The translations under genes were made by a program, and so were the position numbers. A DNA stretch of 64,000 bases from Granulicatella adiacens ATCC 49175 (GTDB lineage: Bacteria > Bacillota > Bacilli > Lactobacillales > Aerococcaceae), in NCBI RefSeq assembly GCF_025150565.1, contig NZ_CP102283.1, forward strand, positions 434,001 through 498,000, given 5' to 3'. Of this stretch, positions 8,813-18,057 are shown in pieces; position 1 is the stretch's first letter; each line of letters starts with the position of its first letter. Below the pieces are notes generated by a model. That model made no database searches. It was given only the letters and a program-made list of their open reading frames with translations, and had not been told where the DNA came from.

Positions 8813-9001
8813 TTAAACACGTTCTACTTTACCTGATTTTAATGCACGAGTTGAAACCCATACTTTTTTAGGTTTGCCGTCGATTAAAACACGAACTTTT
8901 TGTAAGTTTGGTTTCCAAGTACGGCGGTTAGCGTTCATAGCGTGAGAACGAGTGTTACCTGTTTCAGAACGACGTCCAGTGAAATAACATACTTTAGCCA
9001 T
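8813..9001 (-). CDS. rpmB: 50S ribosomal protein L28
   Basis: Ribosomal protein of 62 aa. [20 protein letters not shown] at the N-terminus and a Lys/Arg-rich body with [11 protein letters not shown] at the C-terminus match bL28. The N-terminus shows a single Cys and no CxxC pair. The start at 9001 is preferred over the in-frame ATG at 9007 because AAGGAGG is then 9 nt away instead of 3. It is divergent from yloU, the arrangement conserved in Bacillus and lactobacilli. Confidence 0.96.
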   Translation of the reverse strand: MAKVCYFTGRRSETGNTRSHAMNANRRTWKPNLQKVRVLIDGKPKKVWVSTRALKSGKVERV

Positions 9002-9248
9002 TTTCATTCTCCTCCTTTATTTAATTCATTATCAGCTGATATAATTTTGAACTAAATCATATACTTAAATAATTTAGCATAGTTGAAGTAAGATTGCAAG
9101 TGAGTCGGTTATAGAGATTTACCCCTTTTTAAAAATTGATAAAAAGCTAGGTAATCGTGTAGGAATGTGATATTATAGTATAGAAATAATGTGTCAATCT
9201 GTCTAAAAATAGGCAGAAACCTTTATACATTCAATGGGAGGTATTCGT

Positions 9249-9611
9249 ATGACAGTAAAAATTCAAACAGAAAATGGACAAATTGAACTGAGCAATGAAG
9301 TCATTGCGACGGTTGTTGGTGGAGCTGCAACAGACAACTATGGGGTCGTGGGGATGGCCAGCCGCAATCAAATTCGTGACAACTTAAATGATATCTTGAA
9401 GAAAGAAAACTTTTCTCGTGGTGTAGTAATCCGTCAAGAAGATGAAGGTGTTGCGGTTGATGTTTACATTATTGTTGGATACGGTACTAAGATTTCTGCA
9501 ATTTGTAGAAACGTACAAGAACAAGTGAAATACAACTTAGAAACAATGTTAGGATTCTCTGCGAACACAGTGAATGTATATGTTCAAGGAGTTAAAATCA
9601 TCGAAGCGTAA
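9249..9611 (+). CDS. Asp23/Gls24-family envelope stress protein (YloU)
   Basis: A small 120-aa protein of the DUF322 family. The sequence shows ELSNEVIATVVGGAATDNYGVVGMA and a C-terminus ending NTVNVYVQGVKI, both typical. YloU is found upstream of fakA/yloV in most Firmicutes, and the same spacing is seen here. Family members such as Asp23 associate with the membrane and affect envelope stress. The exact role of the YloU branch is not established. ATG at 9249 is used because GGGAGG (9236-9241) sits 7 nt upstream. Confidence 0.9.
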   Translation: MTVKIQTENGQIELSNEVIATVVGGAATDNYGVVGMASRNQIRDNLNDILKKENFSRGVVIRQEDEGVAVDVYIIVGYGTKISAICRNVQEQVKYNLETMLGFSANTVNVYVQGVKIIEA

Positions 9612-9648
9612 TGCTTGTTGATTCTAGTCAGGAGGAAGTAAGAAAAAT

Positions 9649-11334
9649 ATGGCAACTATGAAAACTATTACGGCTCAAGATTTCCGCGCAATGGTGGAAA
9701 TTGGTGAAATGCGTTTATCTGAAAATGCAGAATTTGTAAACTCATTAAACGTATTCCCAGTTCCAGATGGAGACACAGGGACAAACATGATGCTCTCATT
9801 CAAATCTGGTGCGGAACGTGTTGCAAACTCTACAGCAACAACTGTAGGGGATTTAGCGCAAGATTTAGCAAAAGGATTATTAATGGGTGCTCGTGGGAAC
9901 TCAGGAGTTATCTTATCTCAATTATTCCGTGGATTCTCTAAAGCGGTTGTGGGGAAAGATGTCATCACTGGTGAAGAATTAGCCCAAGCATTTACAAACG
10001 GTGTGGAAACAGCGTATAAAGCCGTTATGAAACCTGTTGAAGGAACCATCCTTACTGTTGCTCGTGAATCTGCAAAACGTGGTGTTCGCAAACTAGAAAC
10101 TTCAAACGACATCATCGAAGTAATGGGATCAGTATTACGTGGAGCTGAAAAATCTTTAGCAAAAACTCCAGATTTACTACCAGTATTAAAAGAAGTAGGC
10201 GTAGTGGATTCAGGTGGTCAAGGTCTAGTATTTATTTACAATGGATTCTTCGAAGCATTAACAGGGGAAGCCGTTCCAGTTCAATCATTACAAAGCAATA
10301 AAATCGATTTGACTTCAGTGGCTCACCACGAAGCAGGCGTTGACTACGAACATGTATCAACAGGCGACATCAAATTCGGTTACTGTACTGAAATCATGGT
10401 GAAAATCGGTGAAGGTGAAACAGTCGTAGATACTTTCGACTACGATACTTTCCGTAACTACTTAAACGAACTTGGAGATTCTCTATTAGTAGTAGCAGAC
10501 GATGAAATCATCAAAGTACACGTGCATACAGAGCGCCCAGGTGAAGTAATGAACTACGGACAACGCTTTGGTTCATTAATGAAAGTGAAAGTAGACAACA
10601 TGCGTCTCCAACACGAAGAAGTGTTAAAAACGGACTACACTGCAAAAGTAAAAGAAGCAGCGCAAAAACAAAAAGCAGAATACGGAATCGTAGCGGTTGC
10701 TGCAGGTGAAGGTGTTCAAGAATTATTCAAGAGCATGGGTGTAACGACAATTATCAACGGTGGTCAAACAATGAACCCAAGTACGGAAGATATTCTTCAA
10801 GCCGTAAAAGAAGCACATGCTGAAAAAGTCATCGTATTACCAAACAACAAAAACATTCAAATGGCTGCAAACCAAGCGGCTGAAGTATCTGAAGATGCTG
10901 CCGTTGCTGTTGTTGCAACTCGTACCATTTCAGAAGGGTTAGCTTCATTATTAGCGTTCAACCCAGAGGCAAGCTTAGAGGATAACCAAGCTGCAATGAG
11001 CGAACAAATGGCTCTTGTATCAAGTGGTCAAATCACAAATGCTGTTCGCGATACAAACATTGATGGCGTTGAAATTAAAAAAGACGACTTCATGGGGATT
11101 GTAGATGGTAAGATTTTAGTAAGTATTGCGGACCGTAAGGAAGCAACTCTTGCGACGATTGATAAGATGATTAACGACGATTCAGAGATCCTAACAATCA
11201 TCTATGGTGAAGATGCAGACGCAAGCGAAGTGGAAGAAATCACGGAAGCTGTTGAAGCGAAATACCCTGATGTAGAGGTTGAAGTCCATGAAGGAAATCA
11301 ACCAGTATACACTTACTTATTATCTGTGGAATAA
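9649..11334 (+). CDS. fakA: Fatty acid kinase subunit FakA (YloV, DhaL-like)
   Basis: The ATP-binding subunit of fatty acid kinase. With a DegV-type FakB partner it makes acyl-phosphate from exogenous fatty acids for phospholipid synthesis. It has 561 aa, a typical length. The N-terminal DhaL/DAK2 domain shows NVFPVPDGDTGTNMMLSF, whose Asp residues bind Mg-ADP, and GARGNSGVILSQ. A middle domain includes YCTEIMV and VHVHTERPG, and a C-terminal DegV-like domain ends VYTYLLSVE. It follows yloU by 37 nt and is followed by recG and plsX, a lipid-linked context. Its C-terminal coding sequence has an inverted, broken relative nearby (11600-11767). Confidence 0.93.
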   Translation: MATMKTITAQDFRAMVEIGEMRLSENAEFVNSLNVFPVPDGDTGTNMMLSFKSGAERVANSTATTVGDLAQDLAKGLLMGARGNSGVILSQLFRGFSKAVVGKDVITGEELAQAFTNGVETAYKAVMKPVEGTILTVARESAKRGVRKLETSNDIIEVMGSVLRGAEKSLAKTPDLLPVLKEVGVVDSGGQGLVFIYNGFFEALTGEAVPVQSLQSNKIDLTSVAHHEAGVDYEHVSTGDIKFGYCTEIMVKIGEGETVVDTFDYDTFRNYLNELGDSLLVVADDEIIKVHVHTERPGEVMNYGQRFGSLMKVKVDNMRLQHEEVLKTDYTAKVKEAAQKQKAEYGIVAVAAGEGVQELFKSMGVTTIINGGQTMNPSTEDILQAVKEAHAEKVIVLPNNKNIQMAANQAAEVSEDAAVAVVATRTISEGLASLLAFNPEASLEDNQAAMSEQMALVSSGQITNAVRDTNIDGVEIKKDDFMGIVDGKILVSIADRKEATLATIDKMINDDSEILTIIYGEDADASEVEEITEAVEAKYPDVEVEVHEGNQPVYTYLLSVE

Positions 11335-11350
11335 TAAGGAGTAAAAGACA

Positions 11351-11552
11351 GTAAAAAGAGTACAAATATCCTTCCGGATATACTCTATAGTCATCATTAA
11401 AGCTGTAACGGGACAAGCCTTGGTCTTGTCCCTTTCGAGCCTCAAACAGATGCTAAGAAATAAATTCTAAGCATCTGTAATTCGCATCGAATACTAGTCG
11501 CTATGATGATGACTATAGAATCCGGTAAGGATATTTTTGTACTCTTTTTTAC
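11351..11552 (+). repeat. Structured intergenic repeat, copy B
   Basis: It begins 17 nt after the fakA stop. The outer arms of about 50 nt (11351-11403 and 11499-11552) pair nearly throughout: AGAGTACAAATATCC and CTATAGTCATCAT on the left have matching complements on the right. Hairpin 1 (11410-11432) has the perfect 8-bp stem GGGACAAG/CTTGTCCC and loop CCTTGGT. Hairpin 2 (11447-11477) has CAGATGCT/AGCATCTG, an A.A mismatch and AGAA/TTCT. The linker GAGCCTCAAA and tail AATTCGCATCGA are conserved. It ends in T6, so it may also terminate the fakA transcript. Confidence 0.88.
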
Positions 11553-11599
11553 ATAAGTAAATGTATATGGTGGCCGGGACTGCGAAGGGTGTGTGCTTT

Positions 11600-11767
11600 T
11601 CATGCGCAGTTTCCATTTCGATAGAATCCGTAAGTTTCTCCGTCTTTCGCTTCTTCGCCGATTAATAAGTAAGTGTACTGGTTGGGTTTCGTGCTCACAT
11701 CAGGGTATTTCGCTTTGATAGAGAGTGCTTTCTAAATTTCGCTTGCGTCTGAGTCTTCACTCGCCTC
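11600..11767 (-). pseudogene. Broken fragment related to the fakA C-terminus
   Basis: On the minus strand, SIKAKYPDV, then NQYTYLL, can be read in one frame, and further upstream DSDASEI before an in-frame stop. These match the end of FakA (DADASEV, EAKYPDV, QPVYTYLL) in order. At nucleotide level three blocks match exactly but inverted: 14 nt (11216-11229 vs 11738-11751), 17 nt (11257-11273 vs 11697-11713) and 13 nt (11310-11322 vs 11663-11675). Stops and a frameshift show it is not functional. The C-terminal tail after TYLL differs from fakA, so the source may be a paralogue. Confidence 0.6.
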
Positions 11768-12033
11768 GGAATGGGAAATAACGAACTGAGTGAGTGCTCC
11801 TCAAGAATCGTAGTGCTGCAAGGGCAAGCTCTGTATTTGGTTGGACGCACATATAAAATCACTGCACTGTATCGGTCAAGGAGGGAGGAAGGAAAGTTGA
11901 AGGAGCGAAGATTCTTTTGGGCTTTACTCGATGTAGACTGGGAAGACTGCACTTTGTGGAAAGCACATCCAAACTCCCTGCACTGTAACAGTCAAGGAGA
12001 GAGAAAGGAAAATGAAGAAGAGAAGTGCCTTGA
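11768..12033. repeat. Gene-free debris with an imperfect direct repeat of about 117 bp
   Basis: GCACAT..AAA..C.CTGCACTGTA.C.GTCAAGGAG, followed by a GGAAGGAAA-like purine run, occurs at about 11848-11905 and again at about 11961-12020. A third, inverted relative (GTCAAGGGGAAGGAAAATGA on the minus strand) lies at 12246-12265 on the far side of copy C. No intact gene is supported in this stretch. Confidence 0.5.
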
Positions 12034-12221
12034 AATATTCCCGGAAAGCCTTTCGGATTCTATATTCGCATGAATAGCGAGCGTACTCGATGCGAATTAC
12101 TGATACTTGGAAAAATTTCCTAGTATCAGTTTGAGGCTCGAGAGGAAAGGAGACAGTAGGCTCCTTCCGGTACAGCTATTCACGCGAATATGAAGATATC
12201 CGAAAGGATGAAAGGAATATT
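12034..12221 (-). repeat. Structured intergenic repeat, copy C
   Basis: Reverse orientation. The outer arms are AATATTCC, CCTTTCGGAT, ATTCGC and GAATAGC on the left (12034-12079) with complements on the right (12174-12221). Weaker pairing extends out to 11991 and 12265. Hairpin 2 (12100-12129) has CTGATACT/AGTATCAG, a mismatch and GGAA/TTCC. Hairpin 1 (12147-12166) has AAGGAG/CTCCTT with loop CCTACTGT in element sense. GAGCCTCAAA and GTACCGG are conserved. It is the second copy in the fakA-recG gap and points the opposite way to copy B. Confidence 0.88.
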
Positions 12222-12260
12222 TAGCACAATTTCTTAACTCCTCCCTCATTTTCCTTCCCC

Positions 12261-12290
12261 TTGACGATTAAACGGGACTTGAATTACACT
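12261..12290 (+). promoter_or_regulatory. Promoter of recG
   Basis: TTGACG (12261-12266), an 18-bp spacer and TACACT (12285-12290), about 27 nt before the recG start. Confidence 0.55.
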
Positions 12291-12316
12291 TATTAAAGTA
12301 GAAAGGATGTGATTGG

Positions 12317-14368
12317 ATGAATGAAGTCTTTCAAAGTGTGCAAGTCTTGCCAGGCGTTGGACCAAAACGATTAGAGCCATTAGCCGAGCTTGGAATCGAA
12401 ACAGTTTATGACCTGTTAACGCATTTTCCGTTTCGTTATGAAGATATTCAAATTCGTGATGTAAATACCATCATGGACCAAGAGAAAGTCACGTTAAAAG
12501 GGCTAGTAGCGACGCAACCGGTTGTCAGCTACTACGGCTTCAAGAAGAATCGGTTAGCGTTTCGCATGGCGATTGACCAGCAAGTCATCCAAGTTGCGTT
12601 CTTTAATCAACCGTATTTAAAAGATAAAGTGGTTCAAGGCGAAGAGATTGCTATCTACGGGAAATGGGATGCAAAGCGTTCTACCTTGATGGGGATGAAA
12701 ATCTTATCGAACCGAAATGTGGAGGATGAAGAAGGAGACCAAGTAGAGGCGGTTTATCGCACGAATAAATCGCTAAAGCAGGCGACGATATTGAAACTTG
12801 TTCAAACGGCGATGGATCGTTTTGAAGATAAAATTCCAGAAGTACTACCAGGGGAGTTGACGGCGTCGCACCATCTGATGGGGCATAGAGATGCTGTACG
12901 GGCAATGCATTTTCCAAAAGATGAACTGGAAAGACAGAGTGCGCAATACCAACTCGTCTACCAGGAGCTCTTCTTATATCAACTGCGCTTGCAATGGATG
13001 CGTCAGAAGCGCCATCAGCAAACAAAAGGGCAAGCGGTACTGTATGATAATGCCGCACTGAAGGCGTTTATTCAGACGCTACCGTTTGAACTCACCGATG
13101 GGCAAAAGAAAGTCGTGAATGAGATTTGCTTTGACCTGCGTGCGCCTTATGAGATGAATCGTCTCTTGCAAGGGGATGTAGGGAGCGGGAAGACGATTGT
13201 GGCGACGATTGCCATGGTCGCAACGGCTCTGACAGGCAAGCAAGCAGCCCTTATGGTTCCTACAGAAATATTGGCAGAACAACATATGCTGACGATTGAA
13301 AAACTCCTTCAAGGGACATCTTTGAAAGCAGTGTTGTTAACCGGAAGTATGAATCGTTCGCAGAAGAAACGAAAAGAGTTACTCGCAACGATTGAGAGTG
13401 GTGAGGCAAACCTCGTTATCGGGACTCATGCCTTGTTCCAACAAGATGTGAACTTTAAAGACTTAGCTTTTGTCGTGATCGACGAACAACATCGCTTCGG
13501 GGTGCAGCAACGTCAGGCGCTAGCTGGAAAAGGAGCTGGCGTGAATGTGCTTCAAATGACGGCGACACCAATTCCCAGAACGCTTGCGATTACGGCTTTT
13601 GGAGAAATGGATACGTCCATCCTTGGGGAGATTCCTCGTGGTCGTCAGCCAATCAAGACGACTTGGGTTCGTGAGCAGGAAATGGAACAAATTTTTGACT
13701 TCGTGGATCGACAAATTCAAAAAGGGCGCCAAGCCTATATGATTTCGCCTTTAATCGAAGAGTCGGAACATCTTGATGTGCAAAATGCTGAAGAGATTTA
13801 CCGCATGATTTCAGCGCATTTCTCAGACCGCGTCAAAGTGGGACTCTTACACGGGAAAATGCCAGCTGACGAAAAAGAAGTCGTGATGGCGGACTTCAAA
13901 GCCAACAACCTACAAGTGCTCGTCTCCACAACGGTCATCGAAGTTGGAGTGGATGTACCAAATGCTACAGTGATGGTCATTCTGGATGCGGACCGATTTG
14001 GTTTAGCCCAGCTCCATCAATTGCGTGGACGTGTGGGTCGTGGCCAACATGCCTCAACGTGTATTCTAGTGGCGAGTCCAAAAACTGAAAATGGGAAAGA
14101 GCGAATGCGCATTATGTGCGAGTCGACAGATGGATTTTATCTCAGTCAAAAAGACTTGGAACTACGCGGTTCTGGGGATGTATTTGGCGTGAAACAGTCC
14201 GGTATTCCAGACTTTAAGATTGCCGATTTAATACGAGATTATGATATACTAGAACAAGCACGTAAAGATGCGATCCTTTATGCCTCGGAAGATCCAGCAG
14301 GAGAAAAAACCGAGACAAAACGCATGAAGACATTTATCGAACAAACAACGAAAGAAATCAATGGATAA
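12317..14368 (+). CDS. recG: ATP-dependent DNA helicase RecG
   Basis: Helicase that regresses stalled replication forks and processes recombination branches (683 aa, full length). The N-terminal wedge domain begins [20 protein letters not shown]. The helicase core shows Walker A GDVGSGKT, the DEQH box in [19 protein letters not shown], and the C-terminal [23 protein letters not shown] and RGSGDVFG (TRG motif region). It precedes plsX, as in B. subtilis. The sdaAB genes that lie between yloV and recG in B. subtilis are missing here, and structured repeats occupy the gap. Confidence 0.97.
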   Translation: MNEVFQSVQVLPGVGPKRLEPLAELGIETVYDLLTHFPFRYEDIQIRDVNTIMDQEKVTLKGLVATQPVVSYYGFKKNRLAFRMAIDQQVIQVAFFNQPYLKDKVVQGEEIAIYGKWDAKRSTLMGMKILSNRNVEDEEGDQVEAVYRTNKSLKQATILKLVQTAMDRFEDKIPEVLPGELTASHHLMGHRDAVRAMHFPKDELERQSAQYQLVYQELFLYQLRLQWMRQKRHQQTKGQAVLYDNAALKAFIQTLPFELTDGQKKVVNEICFDLRAPYEMNRLLQGDVGSGKTIVATIAMVATALTGKQAALMVPTEILAEQHMLTIEKLLQGTSLKAVLLTGSMNRSQKKRKELLATIESGEANLVIGTHALFQQDVNFKDLAFVVIDEQHRFGVQQRQALAGKGAGVNVLQMTATPIPRTLAITAFGEMDTSILGEIPRGRQPIKTTWVREQEMEQIFDFVDRQIQKGRQAYMISPLIEESEHLDVQNAEEIYRMISAHFSDRVKVGLLHGKMPADEKEVVMADFKANNLQVLVSTTVIEVGVDVPNATVMVILDADRFGLAQLHQLRGRVGRGQHASTCILVASPKTENGKERMRIMCESTDGFYLSQKDLELRGSGDVFGVKQSGIPDFKIADLIRDYDILEQARKDAILYASEDPAGEKTETKRMKTFIEQTTKEING

Positions 14369-14404
14369 CTTCAGGGCCACGTGGCTAGAAGAGGAGGAAC
14401 AACA

Positions 14405-15412
14405 ATGGTAAGAATTGCAATTGACGCGATGGGTGGAGATAACGCTCCTAAAGAAATCGTCCAAGGGGTCGTCCTTGCAGCAAAGGAAATGCCAACAGTC
14501 GAGTTTCAATTATATGGAGACGAAGCAAAAGTGAACGCCTGCTTGGAAGAATCACTTCCAAATATTCGCGTGATTCACTGTTCAGAAAAAATCAACTCTG
14601 ATGACGAACCGGTTAAGGCGATTCGTTCGAAGAAAGATGCTTCAATGGTCGTTGCAGCTAAAGCAGTCAAAGAAGGAGAAGCAGATGCGCTCTTCTCTTG
14701 CGGAAATACAGGGGCTCTTCTAACGGCTGGTTTATTAGTGGTTGGCCGTATTAAAGGAATCGACCGTCCAGGACTGATGCCAGTGTTGCCTGTTCTTGGA
14801 AAAGACAACCGTCAATTTATTATGATGGACGTAGGTGCGAACGCGGAATGTAAACCAAAGAATGTTCACCAATTCGGTATTCTTGGTAGCTACTATTCAA
14901 AATACGTTCTTGGTTACGAAAACCCAACAGTCGGCTTATTAAATAATGGAGCTGAAGAAGGAAAAGGGAACGAACTCGCAAAAGAAGTTTACGGACTCTT
15001 GAAAGAAGATGATAGCTTAAACTTCATCGGCAACGTGGAAGCTCGTGACATCTTAACAGGTGCTGCGGATGTCGTGGTGACAGACGGATTTACAGGAAAC
15101 GCCGTATTGAAAACAATCGAAGGAACAGCGCTTGCGATGATGGAACTTCTAAAAGAAGGTATCAAAGGGCAAGGTATCCAAGGAAAACTTGGAGCGCTCT
15201 TACTCAAGAATACGTTCTACGGATTAAAGAATACATTGGACTACTCACAATTCGGTGGTGCGGTGCTCTTTGGTCTTAAGGGAGCAGTCGTGAAATCTCA
15301 CGGTTCTTCAAAAGCAGATAGCGTGTACCATGCGATGAAACAAATCGATACAATTGTATCCAGTGGAGTAATCAACGACTTAGTAGCTCACTTTGAACAA
15401 ACAGCGGAATAA
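14405..15412 (+). CDS. plsX: Phosphate acyltransferase PlsX
   Basis: Makes acyl-phosphate from acyl-ACP, feeding PlsY in phosphatidic acid synthesis at the membrane face (335 aa). Motifs are IAIDAMGGDNAPKEI at the N-terminus, SCGNTGALL and VVTDGFTGNAVLKT. ATG at 14405 is chosen because GAGGAGG ends about 8 nt upstream and the protein then begins at the conserved MVRIAIDAMGG. It follows recG by 36 nt. No acpP follows; a terminator and an Lrp gene do. The proximity of fakA and plsX fits their shared acyl-phosphate chemistry. Confidence 0.97.
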   Translation: MVRIAIDAMGGDNAPKEIVQGVVLAAKEMPTVEFQLYGDEAKVNACLEESLPNIRVIHCSEKINSDDEPVKAIRSKKDASMVVAAKAVKEGEADALFSCGNTGALLTAGLLVVGRIKGIDRPGLMPVLPVLGKDNRQFIMMDVGANAECKPKNVHQFGILGSYYSKYVLGYENPTVGLLNNGAEEGKGNELAKEVYGLLKEDDSLNFIGNVEARDILTGAADVVVTDGFTGNAVLKTIEGTALAMMELLKEGIKGQGIQGKLGALLLKNTFYGLKNTLDYSQFGGAVLFGLKGAVVKSHGSSKADSVYHAMKQIDTIVSSGVINDLVAHFEQTAE

Positions 15413-15418
15413 TGAATG

Positions 15419-15452
15419 AAGCTCTCTTTCTGATTGGAAGAGAGCTTTTTTA
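15419..15452 (+). terminator. Terminator of recG-plsX
   Basis: AAGCTCTCTT pairs with AAGAGAGCTT and is followed by T6. Confidence 0.88.
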
Positions 15453-15564
15453 TAGAAAATTATAAATTTCATAAAACTGCAATAAAATCTTAGGAATTCT
15501 CACAAAAAAAGGGTACAATGGGAAAGTACAAAATGTTGCAAATGCAACTGAAGGAGGAAAGTCT

Positions 15565-16059
15565 ATGTTCAAAGAAGTGAACGAGCAAATTTTAAAATTA
15601 ATTGAGAAAAATAGTCGTTTAACTCCAGAAGAAATTGCCTCTCTATTAGAAATGGATGTGGAAGAAGTCACACGCCGTATTAAAGAGATGGAAGAAGCTA
15701 AAGTTATTTGTGGCTACCATACATTAATCAACTGGGAAAAAACTGATAATGTCAATGTTTCAGCGATTATCGAATTAAAAGTAAATCCTCAAAAAGGGAA
15801 AGGATTCGACCGTATTGCAGAAAAAATCTATCATTTCCCAGAAGTAGAAGCTGTGTACTTAATGTCAGGCGGATATGATTTCATGGTGCAATTAAAGAAA
15901 GCGCCAATGCGTGAAATCGCAAACTTCGTATCTTCACGTCTTTCAGTGATTGAAGAAGTACAATCTACTAAAACACATGTTGTATTAAAACAATACAAAG
16001 ATCACGGCACTATGTTTGTCGGTAAAGCAGATGATAAACGTCAGGTGGTTACTCCATGA
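15565..16059 (+). CDS. Lrp/AsnC-family transcriptional regulator
   Basis: A 164-aa DNA-binding regulator. Residues about 5-55 form a winged helix-turn-helix (LTPEEIASLLEMDVEEVTRRI), followed by an alpha-beta effector-binding RAM domain with VEAVYLMSGGYDFMVQLK. Such proteins sense amino acids and act as octamers. It overlaps the aminotransferase start by 4 bp, so the two are co-translated and the regulator probably responds to the amino acid handled by the enzyme. AAGGAGG is 8 nt before the ATG. Confidence 0.9.
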   Translation: MFKEVNEQILKLIEKNSRLTPEEIASLLEMDVEEVTRRIKEMEEAKVICGYHTLINWEKTDNVNVSAIIELKVNPQKGKGFDRIAEKIYHFPEVEAVYLMSGGYDFMVQLKKAPMREIANFVSSRLSVIEEVQSTKTHVVLKQYKDHGTMFVGKADDKRQVVTP

Positions 16060-17234
16060 ATTTAGAAAATATGTTAAATAATAAAATTAAGGACTTGAAA
16101 CCTTCAGGAATTCGTCGTTTCTTTGATATGGCGAGTGAATACAAGGATATTGTTTCCCTAGGGGTTGGAGAGCCTGATTTTGATACGCCTTGGCATATTC
16201 GTCAAGAAGCGATTAAAGCGTTGCAAGAAGGCCGTACATTCTATACAGCCAATGCAGGGTTAAAAGAGCTTCGTGAAGAAGTATGTATTTTTACAGAAGG
16301 TCGTCATGGAGTAAAATATGATCCAATGCATGAATGTGTCATCACTGTTGGGGGAAGTGAAGCCGTTGATATTTCAATGCGTGTGCTTTTAAACCCAGGG
16401 GATGAAGTGATTATTTGTGACCCGGGTTATGTTTCTTATGTCCCAGCGGTTACAATGGCCGACGGAACTCCTGTGATTCTTCCGTTAAAAGAGGAAAATC
16501 AATTCCGTTTAACACCTGAAGATTTAGAAGCAGTGATTACACCGAAGACAAAAGCGATTCTAATGAACTTCCCAAATAACCCAACCGGGGCAATTATGGA
16601 ACGTGAAGATTTAGAAGCGGTTTGCGATGTGTTAAAACGTCATGATATTATCGTTGTCTCAGACGAGTTATATGGAGAATTAACATACACAGGAAAACCT
16701 CACGTTTCCGTTGTGGAAATTGAGGGTATGCGTGACCGTACAATTTTAATCGGAGGATTCTCAAAAGCATTTGCGATGACGGGATGGAGACTTGGGTATG
16801 CCTTAGCTCCAGCGCCTATCATGGAACAAATGTACAAAATTCACCAATTTGCGATTATGTCTGCGCCAACGCTTAGCCAATATGCGGGTGTGGATGCGCT
16901 TCGTAATTCTGAAGAGGACATTGTTGAGATGCGCGAAAGCTACAACCAACGTCGCCGTTACTTGGTGAAACGTTTTAAAGACTTAGGGATTCCTTGCTTT
17001 GAGCCATTTGGAGCTTTCTACATCTTCCCAAACATTTCTCAATTTGGATTAAGTTCAGAAGAATTTGCTATGCGCTTGGTAGAAGAAGAACGTTTAGCCG
17101 TTGTGCCAGGAACCGCTTTTGGGGAATCTGGTGAAGGCTTCCTACGGATTTCTTATGCATATTCGATTGAAGATTTGAAGACAGCGTTAGATCGCATCGA
17201 GCACTTCATTACGAAGTTAAGAAATGAAAAATAG
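16056..17234 (+). CDS. PLP-dependent class I/II aminotransferase (PatA-like)
   Basis: Transfers amino groups between amino acids and 2-oxoacids using PLP in the cytoplasm (392 aa). Visible are SLGVGEPDFDTP, the Asn of NFPNNPTG, VVSDELYGEL and the PLP lysine in GGFSKAFAMTGWRLGYA, plus a late Arg in FLRISYA. The overall look matches aminotransferase A / aspartate-type enzymes of lactobacilli. The exact substrate is not certain. The ATGA overlap with the Lrp gene marks a two-gene operon. Confidence 0.9.
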   Translation: MNLENMLNNKIKDLKPSGIRRFFDMASEYKDIVSLGVGEPDFDTPWHIRQEAIKALQEGRTFYTANAGLKELREEVCIFTEGRHGVKYDPMHECVITVGGSEAVDISMRVLLNPGDEVIICDPGYVSYVPAVTMADGTPVILPLKEENQFRLTPEDLEAVITPKTKAILMNFPNNPTGAIMEREDLEAVCDVLKRHDIIVVSDELYGELTYTGKPHVSVVEIEGMRDRTILIGGFSKAFAMTGWRLGYALAPAPIMEQMYKIHQFAIMSAPTLSQYAGVDALRNSEEDIVEMRESYNQRRRYLVKRFKDLGIPCFEPFGAFYIFPNISQFGLSSEEFAMRLVEEERLAVVPGTAFGESGEGFLRISYAYSIEDLKTALDRIEHFITKLRNEK

Positions 17235-17247
17235 AGATTAAAATAAA

Positions 17248-17315
17248 CTACAACTACACCACTTTTGGAGTCGTTTAAATCGATTCCCTAAGAGGCGTAG
17301 TTGTATTTTTAATTT
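17248..17315 (+). terminator. Terminator of the lrp-aminotransferase operon
   Basis: ACAACTAC pairs with GTAGTTGT around a branched loop and is followed by ATTTTT. Confidence 0.7.
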
Positions 17316-17340
17316 TGATTAAAATATGATTAAAATTTAA

Positions 17341-17369
17341 TTGATAAAAGAAAGATCCTATGCTACACT
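17341..17369 (+). promoter_or_regulatory. Promoter of the small membrane-protein operon
   Basis: TTGATA (17341-17346), a 17-bp spacer and TACACT (17364-17369). The -10 lies downstream of an in-frame ATG at 17360, which argues for the TTG start at 17399. Confidence 0.55.
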
Positions 17370-17398
17370 ATGCTTACTTAAAGGAAAGGAGACAACGC

Positions 17399-17677
17399 TT
17401 GAAAGAACGTTTTACAAAGTTTATTGATACCATAATTGCACTCGATAAAGGCGATCATACATTAACGGACAAACAATGGATGAAAAAGCAAAAATGGATG
17501 TTCGTCTTGAAGTTTTTTTGGGTGATTGTGCTAGTAGCGACCTTTCTTCTAGCCGTTAATGTCTCCGTGAGTTACTTTGTTTATTTCTTCTATTTTGCTG
17601 GAGTTCTCTATGTACTCACTAAAGTACTCGAGTTTTGTATCCAACGAAGAATGACACAATTAGCTAAGGAGGAATAG
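17399..17677 (+). CDS. Small two-span membrane protein, unknown
   Basis: A 92-aa protein of unknown function. A charged N-terminal third (residues 1-33, rich in Lys and Asp) is followed by two hydrophobic segments at about 34-56 and 58-78 and a basic tail. TTG at 17399 is chosen: AAGGAAAGGAG precedes it at normal distance, while the ATG at 17360 falls inside the predicted promoter. It heads a three-gene operon with a DUF454 protein and another small membrane protein. I recognise no family. Confidence 0.65.
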   Translation: MKERFTKFIDTIIALDKGDHTLTDKQWMKKQKWMFVLKFFWVIVLVATFLLAVNVSVSYFVYFFYFAGVLYVLTKVLEFCIQRRMTQLAKEE

Positions 17678-17686
17678 AACAATCCA

Positions 17687-18046
17687 ATGAGAATTATTTA
17701 TTTTGTGATAGCCTGGGTTTCATTAGCAATAGGGTTATTAGGAATTGTCCTTCCGGTACTTCCAACAACTCCCTTTCTTTTGTTAACCGTATTTTGTTTC
17801 TCAAAGAGTTCAAGGCGCTTTGAAGAATGGTTTCAAAAAACTAAGTTATACCAGCTTTATGTCGCAGATTACCGTGAGACGAAGTCAATTGCGCGTAGTC
17901 GTAAAAAGAAAATTATTATTTATATCTATATTTTAATGGCTATTTCTATTTACTTTGCTCCAATTATTTGGGTGAAAATTGGCCTAGCCGCACTAACAGT
18001 GTTTATTACTTACTATCTATTTTGGGTGATTCCGGATAAAAAGTAG
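17687..18046 (+). CDS. YbaN-family (DUF454) membrane protein
   Basis: A 119-aa inner-membrane protein. The N-terminal hydrophobic segment with GLLGIVLPVLPTTPFLLL, then CFSKSSRRFEEWF, is the signature of the DUF454/YbaN family. Two further hydrophobic segments lie at about 78-115. The function is unknown in all bacteria. It is second in a three-gene operon of small membrane proteins, 9 nt after the first and 11 nt before the third. Confidence 0.85.
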   Translation: MRIIYFVIAWVSLAIGLLGIVLPVLPTTPFLLLTVFCFSKSSRRFEEWFQKTKLYQLYVADYRETKSIARSRKKKIIIYIYILMAISIYFAPIIWVKIGLAALTVFITYYLFWVIPDKK

Positions 18047-18057
18047 GAGGGATTCAG

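Noticed and set aside
11695-12073. ORFs of 85-100 codons in the fakA-recG gap
   Set aside because: They overlap on both strands, lie in repeat debris and include the broken fakA-like fragment; no ribosome sites and unusual composition.
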